A DNA stretch of 64,000 nucleotides, taken from positions 186,001 through 250,000 of the forward strand of contig CAWEXG010000002.1 in assembly GCA_963812965.1 (NCBI GenBank), in the 5' to 3' direction. This document shows, piece by piece, positions 20,554 to 30,932 of this stretch. This DNA is from DASXMT01 sp963812965. GTDB taxonomy: Bacteria; Actinomycetota; Acidimicrobiia; Acidimicrobiales; RAAP-2. Both the position numbers and the translations under genes were made by a program. Under the pieces are notes generated by a model. It searched no databases, had not been told where the DNA came from, and saw nothing but the letters and a program-made list of their open reading frames with translations. Every line of letters starts with the position of its first letter. Positions within the stretch are counted from its first letter, which is position 1.

Positions 20554-22475
20554 ATGGCCCACCTGACGTACCTTATTGTCTTGCTGCCGCTGGTCGGGTT
20601 TGCCGTCCAGGTGCTGTTCGGCCGACGCCTGGGTGACCCCGAGGCGGGCGTGGTGGCCACCATCTTTGTGGCCGCGTCGTTCGTCGTCTCCGTCATGGTG
20701 TTCTTCGGGCTCTTGCACGTGAACGCCCCCGTCCGGTCGTACACCCAGACGCTCTGGACCTTCTTGCCGGTGGGCGGGTCTTCACGTCAACGCGGCCTTC
20801 ACCGTCGACCCGCTGTCGATGACCATGGTGCTGTTCATCACCGGCATCAGCACGCTCATCCACCTGTACTCCATCTCGTACATGAAGGGCGATCGGGACT
20901 ACCCCAAGTTCTTCTTGTACATGAACCTGTTCGTCGCCTCGATGCTGATCCTGGTGCTCGGGTCGAACATGTTGATCACCTTCGTCGGCTGGGAAGGAGT
21001 GGGCGCCTGTTCGTACTGGCTCATCTCGTTCTGGTTCACCCGGGACTCGGCCGCCAGCGCCGGCAAGAAGGCCTTCATCTACAACCGGATCGGCGACGTC
21101 GGCTTCCTCCTGGCCATGTTCCTCACCTTCGAGAAGGTGGGCTCGCTCAACTACCGGTGGTCTTCTCCCATCTGTCGCGAGATCGGTCCCGGCAACATCA
21201 CCGCCATCACCTTGCTGCTGTTCCTCGGCGCAGCCGGCAAGTCGGCGCAGATCCCGTTGTTCCCGTGGCTGGCTGACGCCATGGAGGGCCCGACACCGGT
21301 GTCGGCGCTGATCCACGCGGCCACCATGGTCACCGCCGGCGTCTACCTCATGTGCCGCGTCAACCCCCTGCTGCATGCGTCACCCTATGCCGCGCTCACC
21401 GTGGCCATCGTCGGCGCGGCCACCGCGTTCGTGGCCGCCACCATCGCCTGCGCCCAGAACGACATCAAGAAGGTGTTGGCCTTCTCCACCGTGTCGCAGC
21501 TCGGGCTACATGTTCCTGGCCGTCGGGACCGGTGCCTACGAGGCCGCCATCTTCCTGATGGTGGCCCACGCCTTCTTCAAGGGCCTCTTGTTCCTCGGCG
21601 CCGGATCGGTCATCCACGGACTCCACGACGAACAGGACCTGAAGCGGATGGGCAACCTGCGCCGGTACATGCAGCTCACCTTCTGGACATTCGCAGTGGG
21701 CTGGCTGGCCATCGCCGGTATCCCGCCGCTGTCCGGGTTCTGGGCCAAGGGCAGCGTGCTCGACGCCGCGTGGGCCCGTCATCCGGCCCTGTGGGTGGTC
21801 GGCCTGCTGACCGCATTGCTCACCGCCTACTACATGAGCCGTCTGACCGGACTGGCCTTCTTCGGCAAGGACCGTTGGAACAAGGAGCCCATCGATCCGG
21901 AGGACACCGGCGTCCACGCCGATGGCCCCATTCCCGCCCCACACGAGTCCCCGTGGATCATGCGCATCCCGCTGGTCGTCCTGGCCGTGTTCGCCTTTTT
22001 CGGCGGTGCCCTCAGCTTCCCGTGGTCGACCCACTACTCCTTACTGAAGTGGGTGAACCCGGTCTTCGGCTCCAACCAGTACAACTCCCACGAGTCGCAC
22101 CGGGGTGCAGTGGGGCTGGCCACCACTGACGCAGTGATCGCCGTCATCGGTGTCGTCATCGCCCTGACGTTGTGGAACCGCCGACCGGATCGACGTCAGC
22201 TCGAACCCACCTTCCTTCGTCGGGTGTGGTTCATCAACGAGCTCTTCGATGCCGTCATCGGTCGACCCGGTGCCCGCCTGGCCCAGTTCTCGGCCACGGT
22301 GATCGATGTCGGCATCATCGACGGCGCGGTCAACGGGGTGGCAGGCCTGTTCCGGCGGTCCGGATCGGTGACACGAAAGGCCCAGACCGGGTACGTCCGG
22401 AACTACGCCTTGGCCATTGTGCTCGGGGTGGTCTTGATCGTGGCGTTCATGCTGTCTCGGCTGTGGTGGTCGTGA
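20554..22475 (+). CDS. nuoL: NADH-quinone oxidoreductase subunit L (two frame breaks)
   Basis: NuoL is the distal antiporter-like proton pump. Pieces read MAHLTYLIVLLPLVGFAVQV, DPLSMTMVLFITGISTLIHL, FVGWEGVGACSYWLISFWF, GKSAQIPLFPWLADAMEGPT and ALIHAATMVTAGVYLMCR, then GYMFLAVGTGAYEAAIFLMV, AHAFFKGLLFLGAGSVIH and a long C-terminal helix. Extra bases near 20781 (GGCGGGTCTTCAC) and 21506 (CTCGGGCTACATG) separate the three parts; corrected length is ~640, normal for NuoL. The TGA overlaps the nuoM ATG. Confidence 0.93.
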
Positions 22476-24046
22476 TGTCGCACTCGCCTGCGTTCCCCTA
22501 CCTCACCGTCCTGGTACTGGTTCCGGTCATCGGCGCTGCCGTGGTGGCGCTGATCCCCACCAAGGCCGTAGCCGCATGGTTCCACGAGGCGGTCGGCGTG
22601 GCTGTGTCGCTGGTCACCCTGGCGCTCGCTGTGACCATCGCCGTCGAGTTCAAAACCAACGACGGCGGCTACCAGATGACGTCCAATCATGTGTGGGCCA
22701 AGGGGCTCGGCATCAACTGGTCGCTGGGTGTCGACGGAATCTCCTTGTTCCTGCTGGTGTTGGCGGCGTTGCTGTTCCCACTCGCCATGCTCGGAGCACG
22801 ATCGAAGCGGGACCCTCGTGCGTTCGTAGCGTGGATGCTCCTGTTGGAGACGGCGTGCCTGGGCAGCTTCGTCTCGCTGGACCTGGTGCTGTTCTTCCTC
22901 TTCTTCGAGCTGACGCTGGTGCCGGCATACTTCCTCATCGGCGGGTGGGGCTATGCCCGCCGGGGTTACGCCGCTATCAAGTTCTTCATCTACACGTTCG
23001 GTGGCTCGGCGTTCCTTCTGGTGGGCATCTTGGCCGTGGCCTTCATCCACCAGTCGCAGACCGGGGTCCTGACCTTTGAGCTGCCGGCGCTCATGCACAC
23101 CCACTTCTCCGGTACCGCCGGCGTGCTGCTCTTCCTGGCGTTCACCGCAGCCTTCGCCGTCAAGGCACCGCTCTTCCCGTTCCACACGTGGTCACCCGAC
23201 GCCTACGAGCAGGCGCCGACGGCGGGCTCCGTACTGCTGGCAGCGGTGATGGCCAAGCTGGGGACGTACGGGCTCATCCGGTTCGATCTCAACCTGTTCC
23301 CTCAGGCGACCAGGACCCTGGCGCCGTTGCTCCTCACGCTGGCGGTGATCGGCATCCTCTACGGAGCCGTCGTGGCCTGCGTGCAACGGGACATGAAACG
23401 GTTGGTGGCCTACTCGTCGCTGGCCCAGATCGGGTTCATCGTCCTGGGCACGTTCGCACTGACCACCCAGAGCCTCACCGGTGCCGTGCTCCAGATGGTC
23501 AACCACGGGTTGATCGTCGCTGCCCTCTTCATCCTTATCGGGTGGATCTACGACCGCAGGAAGACGTGGCAAGTCACCGAGTTGCGCGGGCTGCAACGCT
23601 CGGCTCCGGTCCTGGCCGGGGTCGTCACGGTGGTGGTCATGGCCTCCATCGGCCTCCCGGGCCTCAACAGCTTCGTGGGCGAGTTCCTGGTGCTCTCGGG
23701 CACGTTCCTCACCCACCGGTGGTGGGCGATCGCCGCCACCATCGGCACGGTGCTGGCTGCGCTCTACCTGTTGTGGATGTTCCAGCAGGTGTTCCACCGT
23801 GAGCCTGACGCCGCCAACGAGAAGACGCGGGACCTGTCGTGGAACGAGCGGTTGATCATCGCTCCGCTTATCCTGCTCATCGTGTTCCTCGGGGTCTATC
23901 CCAAGCCGGTCTTGGAACGGATCACCCCATCGGTGAACCAGCTCATCGCTCACGTCGACAAGGTCACCGACACCCATCAACCAGCTGTTGCCACCGGTGG
24001 TTCGGCTGTCGGGAGTACCAACGCTGCACTGGGAGGTGAGCGCTGA
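22475..24046 (+). CDS. nuoM: NADH-quinone oxidoreductase subunit M
   Basis: NuoM is the second antiporter-like proton pump. The frame is intact for 523 residues with about 14 helices. Conserved residues are seen in FFLFFELTLVPAYFLIGGWG (pump glutamate), AVKAPLFPFHTWSPDAYEQA (lysine and TWLPDA-type loop) and RLVAYSSLAQIGF. ATG 22475 overlaps the nuoL stop; the GTG one codon upstream is an alternative. A hydrophilic ~30-residue tail ends the protein. Confidence 0.96.
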   Translation: MSHSPAFPYLTVLVLVPVIGAAVVALIPTKAVAAWFHEAVGVAVSLVTLALAVTIAVEFKTNDGGYQMTSNHVWAKGLGINWSLGVDGISLFLLVLAALLFPLAMLGARSKRDPRAFVAWMLLLETACLGSFVSLDLVLFFLFFELTLVPAYFLIGGWGYARRGYAAIKFFIYTFGGSAFLLVGILAVAFIHQSQTGVLTFELPALMHTHFSGTAGVLLFLAFTAAFAVKAPLFPFHTWSPDAYEQAPTAGSVLLAAVMAKLGTYGLIRFDLNLFPQATRTLAPLLLTLAVIGILYGAVVACVQRDMKRLVAYSSLAQIGFIVLGTFALTTQSLTGAVLQMVNHGLIVAALFILIGWIYDRRKTWQVTELRGLQRSAPVLAGVVTVVVMASIGLPGLNSFVGEFLVLSGTFLTHRWWAIAATIGTVLAALYLLWMFQQVFHREPDAANEKTRDLSWNERLIIAPLILLIVFLGVYPKPVLERITPSVNQLIAHVDKVTDTHQPAVATGGSAVGSTNAALGGER

Positions 24047-25759
24047 TGCCCGCCGGCCTGCTCCTGCTCACATCCTCGGCCACGCCGCCGCTCCACCTGC
24101 CGCACATCGACTACCTGAGCATCCTGCCGGTGCTGATCATGATGGGCGGGGCGGTCGTGCTGATGGGTGCGTCGTCACTGCTGCGCAAGATCTTCGGGGT
24201 GGGCGTCGGTACGGTCGGCACCGTGGCCGTCTCGGTGGCGGCCCTGGTGGCAGCCTTGTTCCAGTGGGACCACGTGAGCACGCACGGGGCTTCGGTCACC
24301 ATCGCCGGTGCTATCGCCTACGACGGGTTCGGCGTGTTCATCCAGATTGTGGTGTCCATCGCCGTGATCCTGACGGCGCTGATCAGCGACGGCTACCTCC
24401 GCCGGGAAGGGATCGACGGCTGCGAATTCCACGTGCTAGCGCTGCTGTCGGCATCGGGAGCCATGCTCATGGGGTCCGCCAACGACCTCATCGTGGTCTT
24501 TCTCGGGCTCGAGATCCTGTCGATCGCCCTGTACGTGCTGGCTGCGTTCAACCACAAGCGGGTCGAATCGGGCGAGGCAGCGCTCAAGTACTTCATCCTC
24601 GGGGCGTTCTCGTCGGCCATCTTCGTCTACGGGATCGCCCTCACCTACGGCGCCACCGGCTCGACCAACCTGCCCGGAGATCGCCGACTACCTGTCCAAG
24701 AACGTGGTCATCTCCAACGGCGTGCTCCTGGCCGGGCTGGCCCTGCTGCTGGTCGGCTTCGGGTTCAAGATCGCCGCCGTCCCCTTCCACATGTGGTCGC
24801 CCGACGTGTACGAAGGTTCGCCGTCACCGATCACCGGCTTCATGGCAGCGGTGGCCAAGATCGGAGCGTTCGCCGCCCTGCTCCGGGTCTTCATCTCCTC
24901 CTTCGGGGCGGTCCGGACCGATTGGCAGCCCATCATCTGGGGCATCGCCATCCTGAGCCTGGTGATCGGGGCCGTGCTGGCGTTGGTGCAGCAGGACGTG
25001 AAGCGCATGATGGCCTACTCGTCCATCAACAACGCCGGCTTCATACTGTTGGGAGTGCAGGCCGCCGACACCCGTGGCGTGTCCGCTTCGCTCTACTACC
25101 TCCTGGCGTACACGTTCATGGTCATCGGGACGTTCGCCGTCATCACCGTGGTGGGTCGTGACGGCGATACCGGCCATCAGCTGTCGGACTACCGCGGCAT
25201 GGCCAAGCGCCAACCGGTGTTGGCACTGGCGTTCTCGGTGTTCCTCCTAGCCCAGGCGGGCGTCCCGTTCACCACAGGGTTCCTGGCCAAATTCCAGGTG
25301 GTAGCAGCCTCTGTGGATGCGCACTCGTATGTGCTGGCAGTCGTGGCCATGGTGTCAGCGGCGATCGCTGCTTTCTTCTACTTGCGGTTGGTGGTCACCA
25401 TGTACTCACCGGTGGGCGCCATCGCCGACCGTGCTTCTGATGCGATCGACCCCTCCATCTCGGCCCTGTTGGGTGGCGACCCCGCAGCCGATCCTGATGC
25501 CATGATCGACCCGGACGGCATCCGTACCGGCGTCGCCGTCGAGGGTGTCACCGAGGAGCCCAGCGAGCCCGAGGGCATCAGCCTGGCCATCATGACCGAG
25601 GCGCCTCCGGGACCCACCGTGGTCGACCGGGTGGTGCAGGTCCCGACGTTGACCTGGGCCGCTATCGGCCTGTGCGTAGCGTTCACCGTTGTGTTCGGCA
25701 TCATCCCCGGACCGATCATCAACTTCGCCCACCAAGCGACCTTGCTCTTCACCTCCTAG
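24046..25759 (+). CDS. nuoN: NADH-quinone oxidoreductase subunit N (one frame break)
   Basis: NuoN is the third antiporter-like subunit. It reads FLGLEILSIALYVLAAFNHK and ALKYFILGAFSSAIFVYGIAL, then after one extra G near 24680 (CTGCCCGGAGATC) continues through FKIAAVPFHMWSPDVYEGSP and MMAYSSINNAGFILLGV. Corrected length is ~570 residues, longer than usual because an acidic ~70-residue loop (about 25430-25630) precedes the last helix. It is the last gene of the operon; a hairpin follows at 25803-25836. Confidence 0.93.
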
Positions 25760-25802
25760 CCCTTCACCTCCCAAGAGGCCGAGCGGACTCCAGCCAAGCG
25801 CA

Positions 25803-25836
25803 GCCGAGCCCAGCGGAGAAGGACCCCAGGCTCGGC
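25803..25836 (+). terminator. Candidate transcription terminator of the nuo operon
   Basis: A perfect 8-bp stem GCCGAGCC/GGCTCGGC with an 18-nt loop lies 43 bp after nuoN and is followed by the T-rich ATTCTCTTG. There is no strict T-run, which is common for actinobacterial terminators. Confidence 0.5.
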
Positions 25837-25889
25837 ATTCTCTTGCCGCTCTTCTGAAGGTCATTACCGGTCCCAGAGGAAGTTGTGGG

Positions 25890-25908
25890 TTACTGTCAAG
25901 GACAGTAA
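25890..25908. repeat. Perfect inverted repeat TTACTGTC-aag-GACAGTAA
   Basis: An 8-bp perfect inverted repeat with a 3-bp spacer lies 47 bp upstream of the LapA-like gene. The short spacer and lack of a T-run suggest a protein-binding operator rather than a terminator. It is AT-richer than its surroundings. Confidence 0.6.
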
Positions 25909-25955
25909 TCCGGAGATAACACCCGGATACGGAAGCCGACGGAGGGGAGCCGATC

Positions 25956-26243
25956 GTGACCAGCACCCAAGGCGGAGTACCGACCCCGGGCACCGGTACG
26001 TCGGCAGCGAAGACGGACAAGCGGCAGCGGCAGGACATCGTCCGGATCGTGGCGGCGTTGATCATCGTGATCGTCCTGATCGCCTTCGTCGTGAAGAACA
26101 GCGAGCGGGTCGACGTGAGCTTCGTCTTCTTCACCGCACACGTGCGACTCATCTGGGTGCTGCTGTTCACCGCTGTGCTCGGGGCAGTCGCTGATCGCTT
26201 GTTCATCTGGCGTCGGAAGAAGAACAGAGCAGCGTCGAAGTGA
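25956..26243 (+). CDS. LapA-domain (DUF1049-type) small membrane protein
   Basis: This 95-residue protein has a ~28-residue hydrophilic N-terminus, two membrane helices (IVRIVAALIIVIVLIAFVV and LIWVLLFTAVLGAVADRLFI) separated by NSERVDVSFVFFTAHVR, and a basic end WRRKKNRAASK. This layout is that of LapA/DUF1049 proteins, whose role in actinobacteria is unknown. A strong GGAGGGGAG ribosome-binding site precedes GTG 25956. An inverted repeat lies in its upstream region. Confidence 0.75.
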   Translation: MTSTQGGVPTPGTGTSAAKTDKRQRQDIVRIVAALIIVIVLIAFVVKNSERVDVSFVFFTAHVRLIWVLLFTAVLGAVADRLFIWRRKKNRAASK

Positions 26244-26285
26244 CGGCGTCGACATGACGGCGTCGACGTCATGGCGTCGACGTGA
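26244..26285 (+). repeat. Three tandem ~14-bp repeats (TGACGGCGTCGACA type)
   Basis: Three imperfect copies of TGACGGCGTCGAC separate the LapA-like gene from the next gene. Each contains the palindrome GTCGAC, and the last copy abuts the next GTG start at 26282, so the array could affect translation initiation. Confidence 0.7.
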
Positions 26286-27475
26286 CTGAGGAACGTCCCC
26301 ACCGACTGCGGCGGGTCTCGTCGTGGGTCCTGGTGGTGCTGGCATGCGTGCTCGCTGTGGTCTCGGTGCTGGTGGTCTTCGTTCGCAACGAGGTCCTCGA
26401 CACTGACACCTATGTGGCCACGGTTGCCCCTCTCGCTTCTGATCCCGCCATCCAGACAGCGGTGGCCGATACGGTAGCCAGGCAGCTCATCGCCAAGACC
26501 GACCTGCGACACGAGGTCGCCTCGGCACTGCCGTCCAAGGCGGGGTTCCTGGCCGCACCCATCACGTCGGGCGTGGAGTCAGTGATTCGGCAGGTCACCC
26601 TGCAGGTCGTCCAGTCGTCGCAGTTCCAGACGCTCTGGCGCGAGTCCAATCGCAGGGCACACCAGCAGATCATCGCCTTGCTGACCGGTAGCGGCAACGG
26701 TGCACTCTCGGCCAACCAGGGGAAGGTCACGCTCGATCTGGGCCAGGTGACGGCGAAGGTGAAGAGTGCTCTCGATGCCCGTGGGATCACCGTCCTCGAC
26801 AAGGTCCCAACGACGAACGGTCCACACTTCGTGCTGTTCGAGTCGGATCAGATAACAAAGGCACAACGGCTGGTCCGTGCCCTCGATCGCTTGGCGTTGG
26901 TGCTTCCCATCGTTACGGTGCTCTGTTTTGTCGGTGCCATCCTTCTCACGAAGAACAAGCGGCGAGGCTTGGTGCGGTCGGCAACCGGGTTGGCGGTGGC
27001 CATGGGTCTGCTACTGCTGCTGGTGGCCCTGGCCCGCAGCCAGTACCTCGACTCACTGAGCTCCTCGGTTCCTCGGGTTGCGGCCGGGAACGCCTACGAC
27101 GCCATCACCGCTTTCCCTCTGGGTACCACGAGGGTGATCCTGATCGTGGCTGCGCTGGTTGCCCTGGGCGGCGTGTTGGCGGGAAACAAACGGTTCCGCC
27201 GCTGGGTCGCAGATGCCCGGAAGCCGCGCTGGTTCACCGACAGTCCGGTGCACCTCTGGACCGCTGCCCACCGCCGGGTCGTGCAGTTGGGTGTGCTGGC
27301 ACTCGGGCTCGTCGTCCTCGTCGTCTGGGACAACCCCACCCCACTGGTGGCACTGGTTGTCGTTGTGGTGGCACTGGTCGTCGTGGCTGTGGTCGGGGTG
27401 GTGGGATCGAGCTCGTCCCGGCCTGCCCCTACGTCGGTTGGGCCTCCGTCAGCCGGGCCTGACGACGACGGATAA
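26282..27475 (+). CDS. Conserved actinobacterial-type integral membrane protein, function unknown
   Basis: The 397-residue protein has an N-terminal helix (VSSWVLVVLACVLAVVSVLV), a ~170-residue extracytoplasmic domain beginning FVRNEVLDTDTYVATVAPLA, and four further helices from about residue 210, ending in a P/S-rich tail. The 'NEVLDTDTYV' start of the external domain is common to a family of uncharacterised actinobacterial membrane proteins. No catalytic motif is visible. The GTG start directly follows the 14-bp repeat array and has no good Shine-Dalgarno. Probably cotranscribed with the LapA-like gene. Confidence 0.65.
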   Translation: MTEERPHRLRRVSSWVLVVLACVLAVVSVLVVFVRNEVLDTDTYVATVAPLASDPAIQTAVADTVARQLIAKTDLRHEVASALPSKAGFLAAPITSGVESVIRQVTLQVVQSSQFQTLWRESNRRAHQQIIALLTGSGNGALSANQGKVTLDLGQVTAKVKSALDARGITVLDKVPTTNGPHFVLFESDQITKAQRLVRALDRLALVLPIVTVLCFVGAILLTKNKRRGLVRSATGLAVAMGLLLLLVALARSQYLDSLSSSVPRVAAGNAYDAITAFPLGTTRVILIVAALVALGGVLAGNKRFRRWVADARKPRWFTDSPVHLWTAAHRRVVQLGVLALGLVVLVVWDNPTPLVALVVVVVALVVVAVVGVVGSSSSRPAPTSVGPPSAGPDDDG

Positions 27476-27515
27476 CGGCTACTGCTCGCTCAGAGCGGTC
27501 GGCTACCCAACCAGG

Positions 27516-29493
27516 TCATCGTGGCGCGGTCGGGTGCTCGAGGGGGGTGCCGGCAGTAGCTCCCACTCCGGTGTCCGGCAGTTCGCCATTTCCGGATGCG
27601 CCGTCTTTGGATGAGGCATCCGGAGCAGATGCACCGACCCCGACCCCGACCCCGAGCACGTCCTCGTTCGACAGCTCGGCGTCGGCGATGGCCTCGTCGG
27701 TCTCCCGCCGTGCCGCCACCATGCGCTTCTCGGCACCGACGGCAAGCAGCCGACCGAGTACGGGGATCTCCCACAGTGACTCGGCACGGAGGATGGCCAT
27801 GACCACCGGTACCAGATGCTCGGCCGTGTCGAAGACGACGTAGCGAGGAAGCCAGCTCGGATCGTACTTGGCGTTGAACCGCCACAAAGTCTCGATCTGG
27901 GCGAAGCTCGACACTCGTTTCAGGAGCCACCGCTCGGCCCGATGGACGGCGCTGTCACCCTTCTCTCCGTCCAGGGTGGAGCGGAGTGCGGCGAAGTTGA
28001 GGCTGAGGCCGCCGTAGCCGCCGGCACGGAGATGCTCGATGGTGGAGCACAGGGCGAAGTCGAGGAGCCCGTTGGGGTGCTCACCTGGGTCCCGCCGCAT
28101 GAGGTCGAGCGAGTAGCCGTTGATGCCTGTGGCCGGTACGAACTGGCACAGCGCCGCCGGCTTGCCTGCCGGGTCGTGGACGATGGTCAAGAGCAGTCCC
28201 TGGTCACGGGGGTCGAAGATCCGGCCCAGCATCATGGAGAACCCGCGCTCCTGGTCGCCACGACGGCTGAGACCCATCAGCGTCACCAGCTCGGCGGCAA
28301 CGTCCCGCGGGAGCCGGGAGGGATCGTGGAACGTGGCCGTGTAGCCGTACTTCTTGATCCGATTGTGGGCTTGGCGCAGGCCTTTCTTGGCCCCTCCGCT
28401 CAGCGAGAACTGCTGGACGTCCACCACCGCTTCATCGCCGATGTACACGTTGTGCATGCCGGACTCGCTGTAGATGGGCAGCCAGTCTTCCCCCGCACCC
28501 ATGATCGCCGGCACCCAGCCATGACCGTCGGTGAACCGGCGGAAGGCACCCCATACCTGCTCCCGTTCGTTCCTCGGGCCGATGGGGTCGGGAGCGATCA
28601 GGCAGATCCCGCCGTAGATGGCGTACGCCACCAAGCTGTCCCGGTAGAAGAACCACTGCTTGTCGGAACGGAGTGCGAAGTAGTCGAGCGTGCTGGTTCC
28701 ATGGCGGCGCACGATGTCCCGGGCCCGGAACTCGGCTGCTCGCCCCGTGCTCAGCCGGCGGTCGACGACCGGTCGGGACAGCAAGAACAGCGTCACGGCG
28801 ACAAGGCCGATGCCGATGGCCAACAGGCTTGGCGAGAGGAAGTCGTCGAGCCGATCGGGAAGGGGAACGTTGCGGATCCCGACCAGTCGTTCGGTGGTGG
28901 CTTGCAGTGCCACCCACCACGAGATGTGGAACCGGTGGTGCCGGCTGAGGTTGGCCGAGATGGTGATCGACACCGTGGCGCAGGGCGGTGATGGCGAGAG
29001 CGCCACCCACCAGGGCCACGATCGCCGATCGGAGCGAGGACCAGTCGGACGCGGCCTGGAAGTCACGGCGATTGACGGTCAAGATGACGAGGACGATCAC
29101 GGCGAAGACCGAGCTCGCTAGATCGGGACGGGCCAGCAGGTGGACGAAGAGCGTTCCGACCAACAGCGCCACGCACACACGCCACGCCCTGCGCTGGCCT
29201 CGCAGGATGCCACGGCCCAGCGCCAGCAACCCCATACCGGCCAGGGCGACCAGGGCGCCGGCATCTTCGGACGCCCGCAGGGGAAGGATCTCCAGCAGCA
29301 GGTGCAGGTGTCCTCGGAGCGGGGGAGTGACGGCATCGAGGAGGTCGGTAACTCCCGCAACCAGGATGGCGGCAGCGGCCACCCGGCGTACTCGCTTGGT
29401 CCTGCGATGGGCTTGGCGGAGATCGGCCGCCGGCGGCCACGACTCGCCTCTCGGGTACGAGGCCACCACCGTCGGGTGCAGGGTCCGTACCAT
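27516..29493 (-). CDS. DUF2156 membrane protein (phosphatidylglycerol lysyltransferase-like), one frame break
   Basis: The N-terminal ~250 residues hold about six helices (DLLDAVTPPLRGHL, GALVALAGMGLLALGRGI and others); the C-terminal ~320 residues are the soluble DUF2156 domain with YFALRSDKQWFFYRDSLVAY, LIAPDPIGPRNE, LPIYSESGMHNVYIGDEAVV and LSLNFAALRS. Homologues such as MprF/LysX transfer amino acids to phosphatidylglycerol, but DUF2156 proteins alone are mostly untested. One extra base near 28977 breaks the last N-terminal helix. There is no Shine-Dalgarno at ATG 29493 and no stop separates it from the upstream metallophosphoesterase-like part, so the two may form one ~1,130-residue protein. 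The C-terminus carries a V-G repeat coded by a 6-bp tandem repeat. Confidence 0.75.
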
Positions 29494-30908
29494 CCGCCGG
29501 ATGGAGACCAGCGCGCTCGAGGAAGCTGCTCGAGGGGAGATCGGTCTCTGCCAGGAGGAGCCGTACGTGGAGATCGGCGCCCGTTTCGAGTTCGACCCAA
29601 CTCAACTGTTGCCGATGGACGAAGACCGGTGGCAGCCCCAACCGACCCGCCCGCTCCTCCACCACTTCGGTGGTGGCGCCCACGTTGGCGTAGAAGCCGA
29701 TCCCCAGGTTGGTCAGCTCCGGTTGAAATGTCGCTGCGGTGATCAGTCCGGTGTGGTCCGAGAGCCACCAACGTGCGCGCCGCATCTCTGGCGGTGTCGT
29801 TCGCCCTGGCCTCGGTGCGCACTGCGCTCAAGGTCCCGCCTCCCAGCACCGACCAGGCCCTCCTGCTCAAGAGGCCGAGCACCAAGGCCAGGACAGCCAG
29901 GACAATCAGGGCGAACAAGGTGGCAACACTGAGCCGGCTCGCCCATCCGGCCTGGTGGACGTGACGGAGAGCTCGCCCGGCCACTCCGGTGCCGGCGTGT
30001 CGGATGACGTTGGGTGTGATCAGGAATCGCAGCAGGACGGCCACGGCGAACGGGACCAGGAGCCACCAGGCGTACCGGCCCAAACGCCGGTAGAGCAGCC
30101 GGGAGGTCACGAACCGGGACAGGGCCGACGGGTCGCTGAGGCGATGCAGGCCTTCGAGCCAGGGGGCGTCGTCCTCGGACTGCTCGGCCAGCGATCGCCA
30201 CCCGTCGCCGGCCAGCGACCGCTGCACGGCGCCAGGCTTCGAGTCGGCAGCCGGATCGAATTCAGTCTCGGAAACGGTGCACTGGGAAGCGTAGGCGTGT
30301 TCCCCGGGCTCGACCCTCACGGTGTGGAGACCGGTCGAGGTCTGTAGTCGCAGATCGACGGGACCGGCTTGCTCCATCCCTGTGCCGATCGTCCCGCTGT
30401 TGACCGCTGCCACCACGGCGCCGGGATCCGTGTCGAACTCCGGCTCGTGGGTCCCCTGTTGCCTGATGATCCGCCGCTCTTCACCATCGAGGAAGCTGGC
30501 GGCTGCCTCCTGGAGCCGAGGGTGGGCCTGGAGGGCCGCCCGTGCCTCGTCGGTGGACGTTCCGTCCCCGGTCAGATCGAAGAGGTTGCCGGCGATGATC
30601 AGCACGCCGGGACCACTCCACGAATCCAGGGTTGTGGCCAGCTCGTTGGTGAGGGCCAGGGAGGAAGGTGTGGCCACAGGAGTCAGCAGCAGATCGCTGA
30701 CGACCATCACCCGTCGGCCGATGGGGATATCGATGATGGTGACGTCGGCGGAGCCGGCTGGTGTACCGGCAGTCGTGGCGGGACCGGTTGGCGTGTCGGC
30801 ACCAATCACGACGTCGCCGGCGCTGGCGCCGGCGAGCACGTCGGCAGTATCGGCAGCAGTGCCGGCAGCAGTGCCGGCAGCGTCCGCCGGTGGGATGTCG
30901 TTGTCCAC
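29494..30908 (-). CDS. Degenerate metallophosphoesterase-like protein with C-terminal membrane helices (frame breaks)
   Basis: Residues 1-45 are A/G/T-rich; the fold then resembles LpxH-like calcineurin phosphoesterases: VVSDLLLTP, VLIIAGNLFDLTGDG, RRIIRQQGTHEPEFD and VRVEPGEHAYA, followed by two helices (about residues 275-340) and FYANVGATTEVVEERAG. In active enzymes the corresponding motifs are DLH, GD, GNHD and GHTH; here they read DLL, GN, GTHE and (in FQPEL context) AATF, so most metal ligands are missing. I infer a non-catalytic homologue. Frame changes occur near 29775 and 29520, the second leading into the DUF2156 gene. GTG 30908 sits 9 bp after a TACGAT -10 element. Confidence 0.6.
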
Positions 30909-30917
30909 GCGCCCTCA

Positions 30918-30923
30918 ATCGTA
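30918..30923 (-). promoter_or_regulatory. -10 element (TACGAT) of the metallophosphoesterase-like gene
   Basis: TACGAT on the minus strand ends 9 bp before GTG 30908, consistent with a very short leader or leaderless transcript. The upstream -35 region is overlapped by a DtxR/IdeR-like palindrome. Confidence 0.45.
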
Positions 30924-30932
30924 GGGTCCCCT

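Noticed and set aside
10830..22000. Programmed +1 frameshifting as an explanation for the nuo frame breaks
   Set aside because: The sites share no slippery heptamer, rare codon or stop-codon context, and there are up to six per gene; error is simpler.
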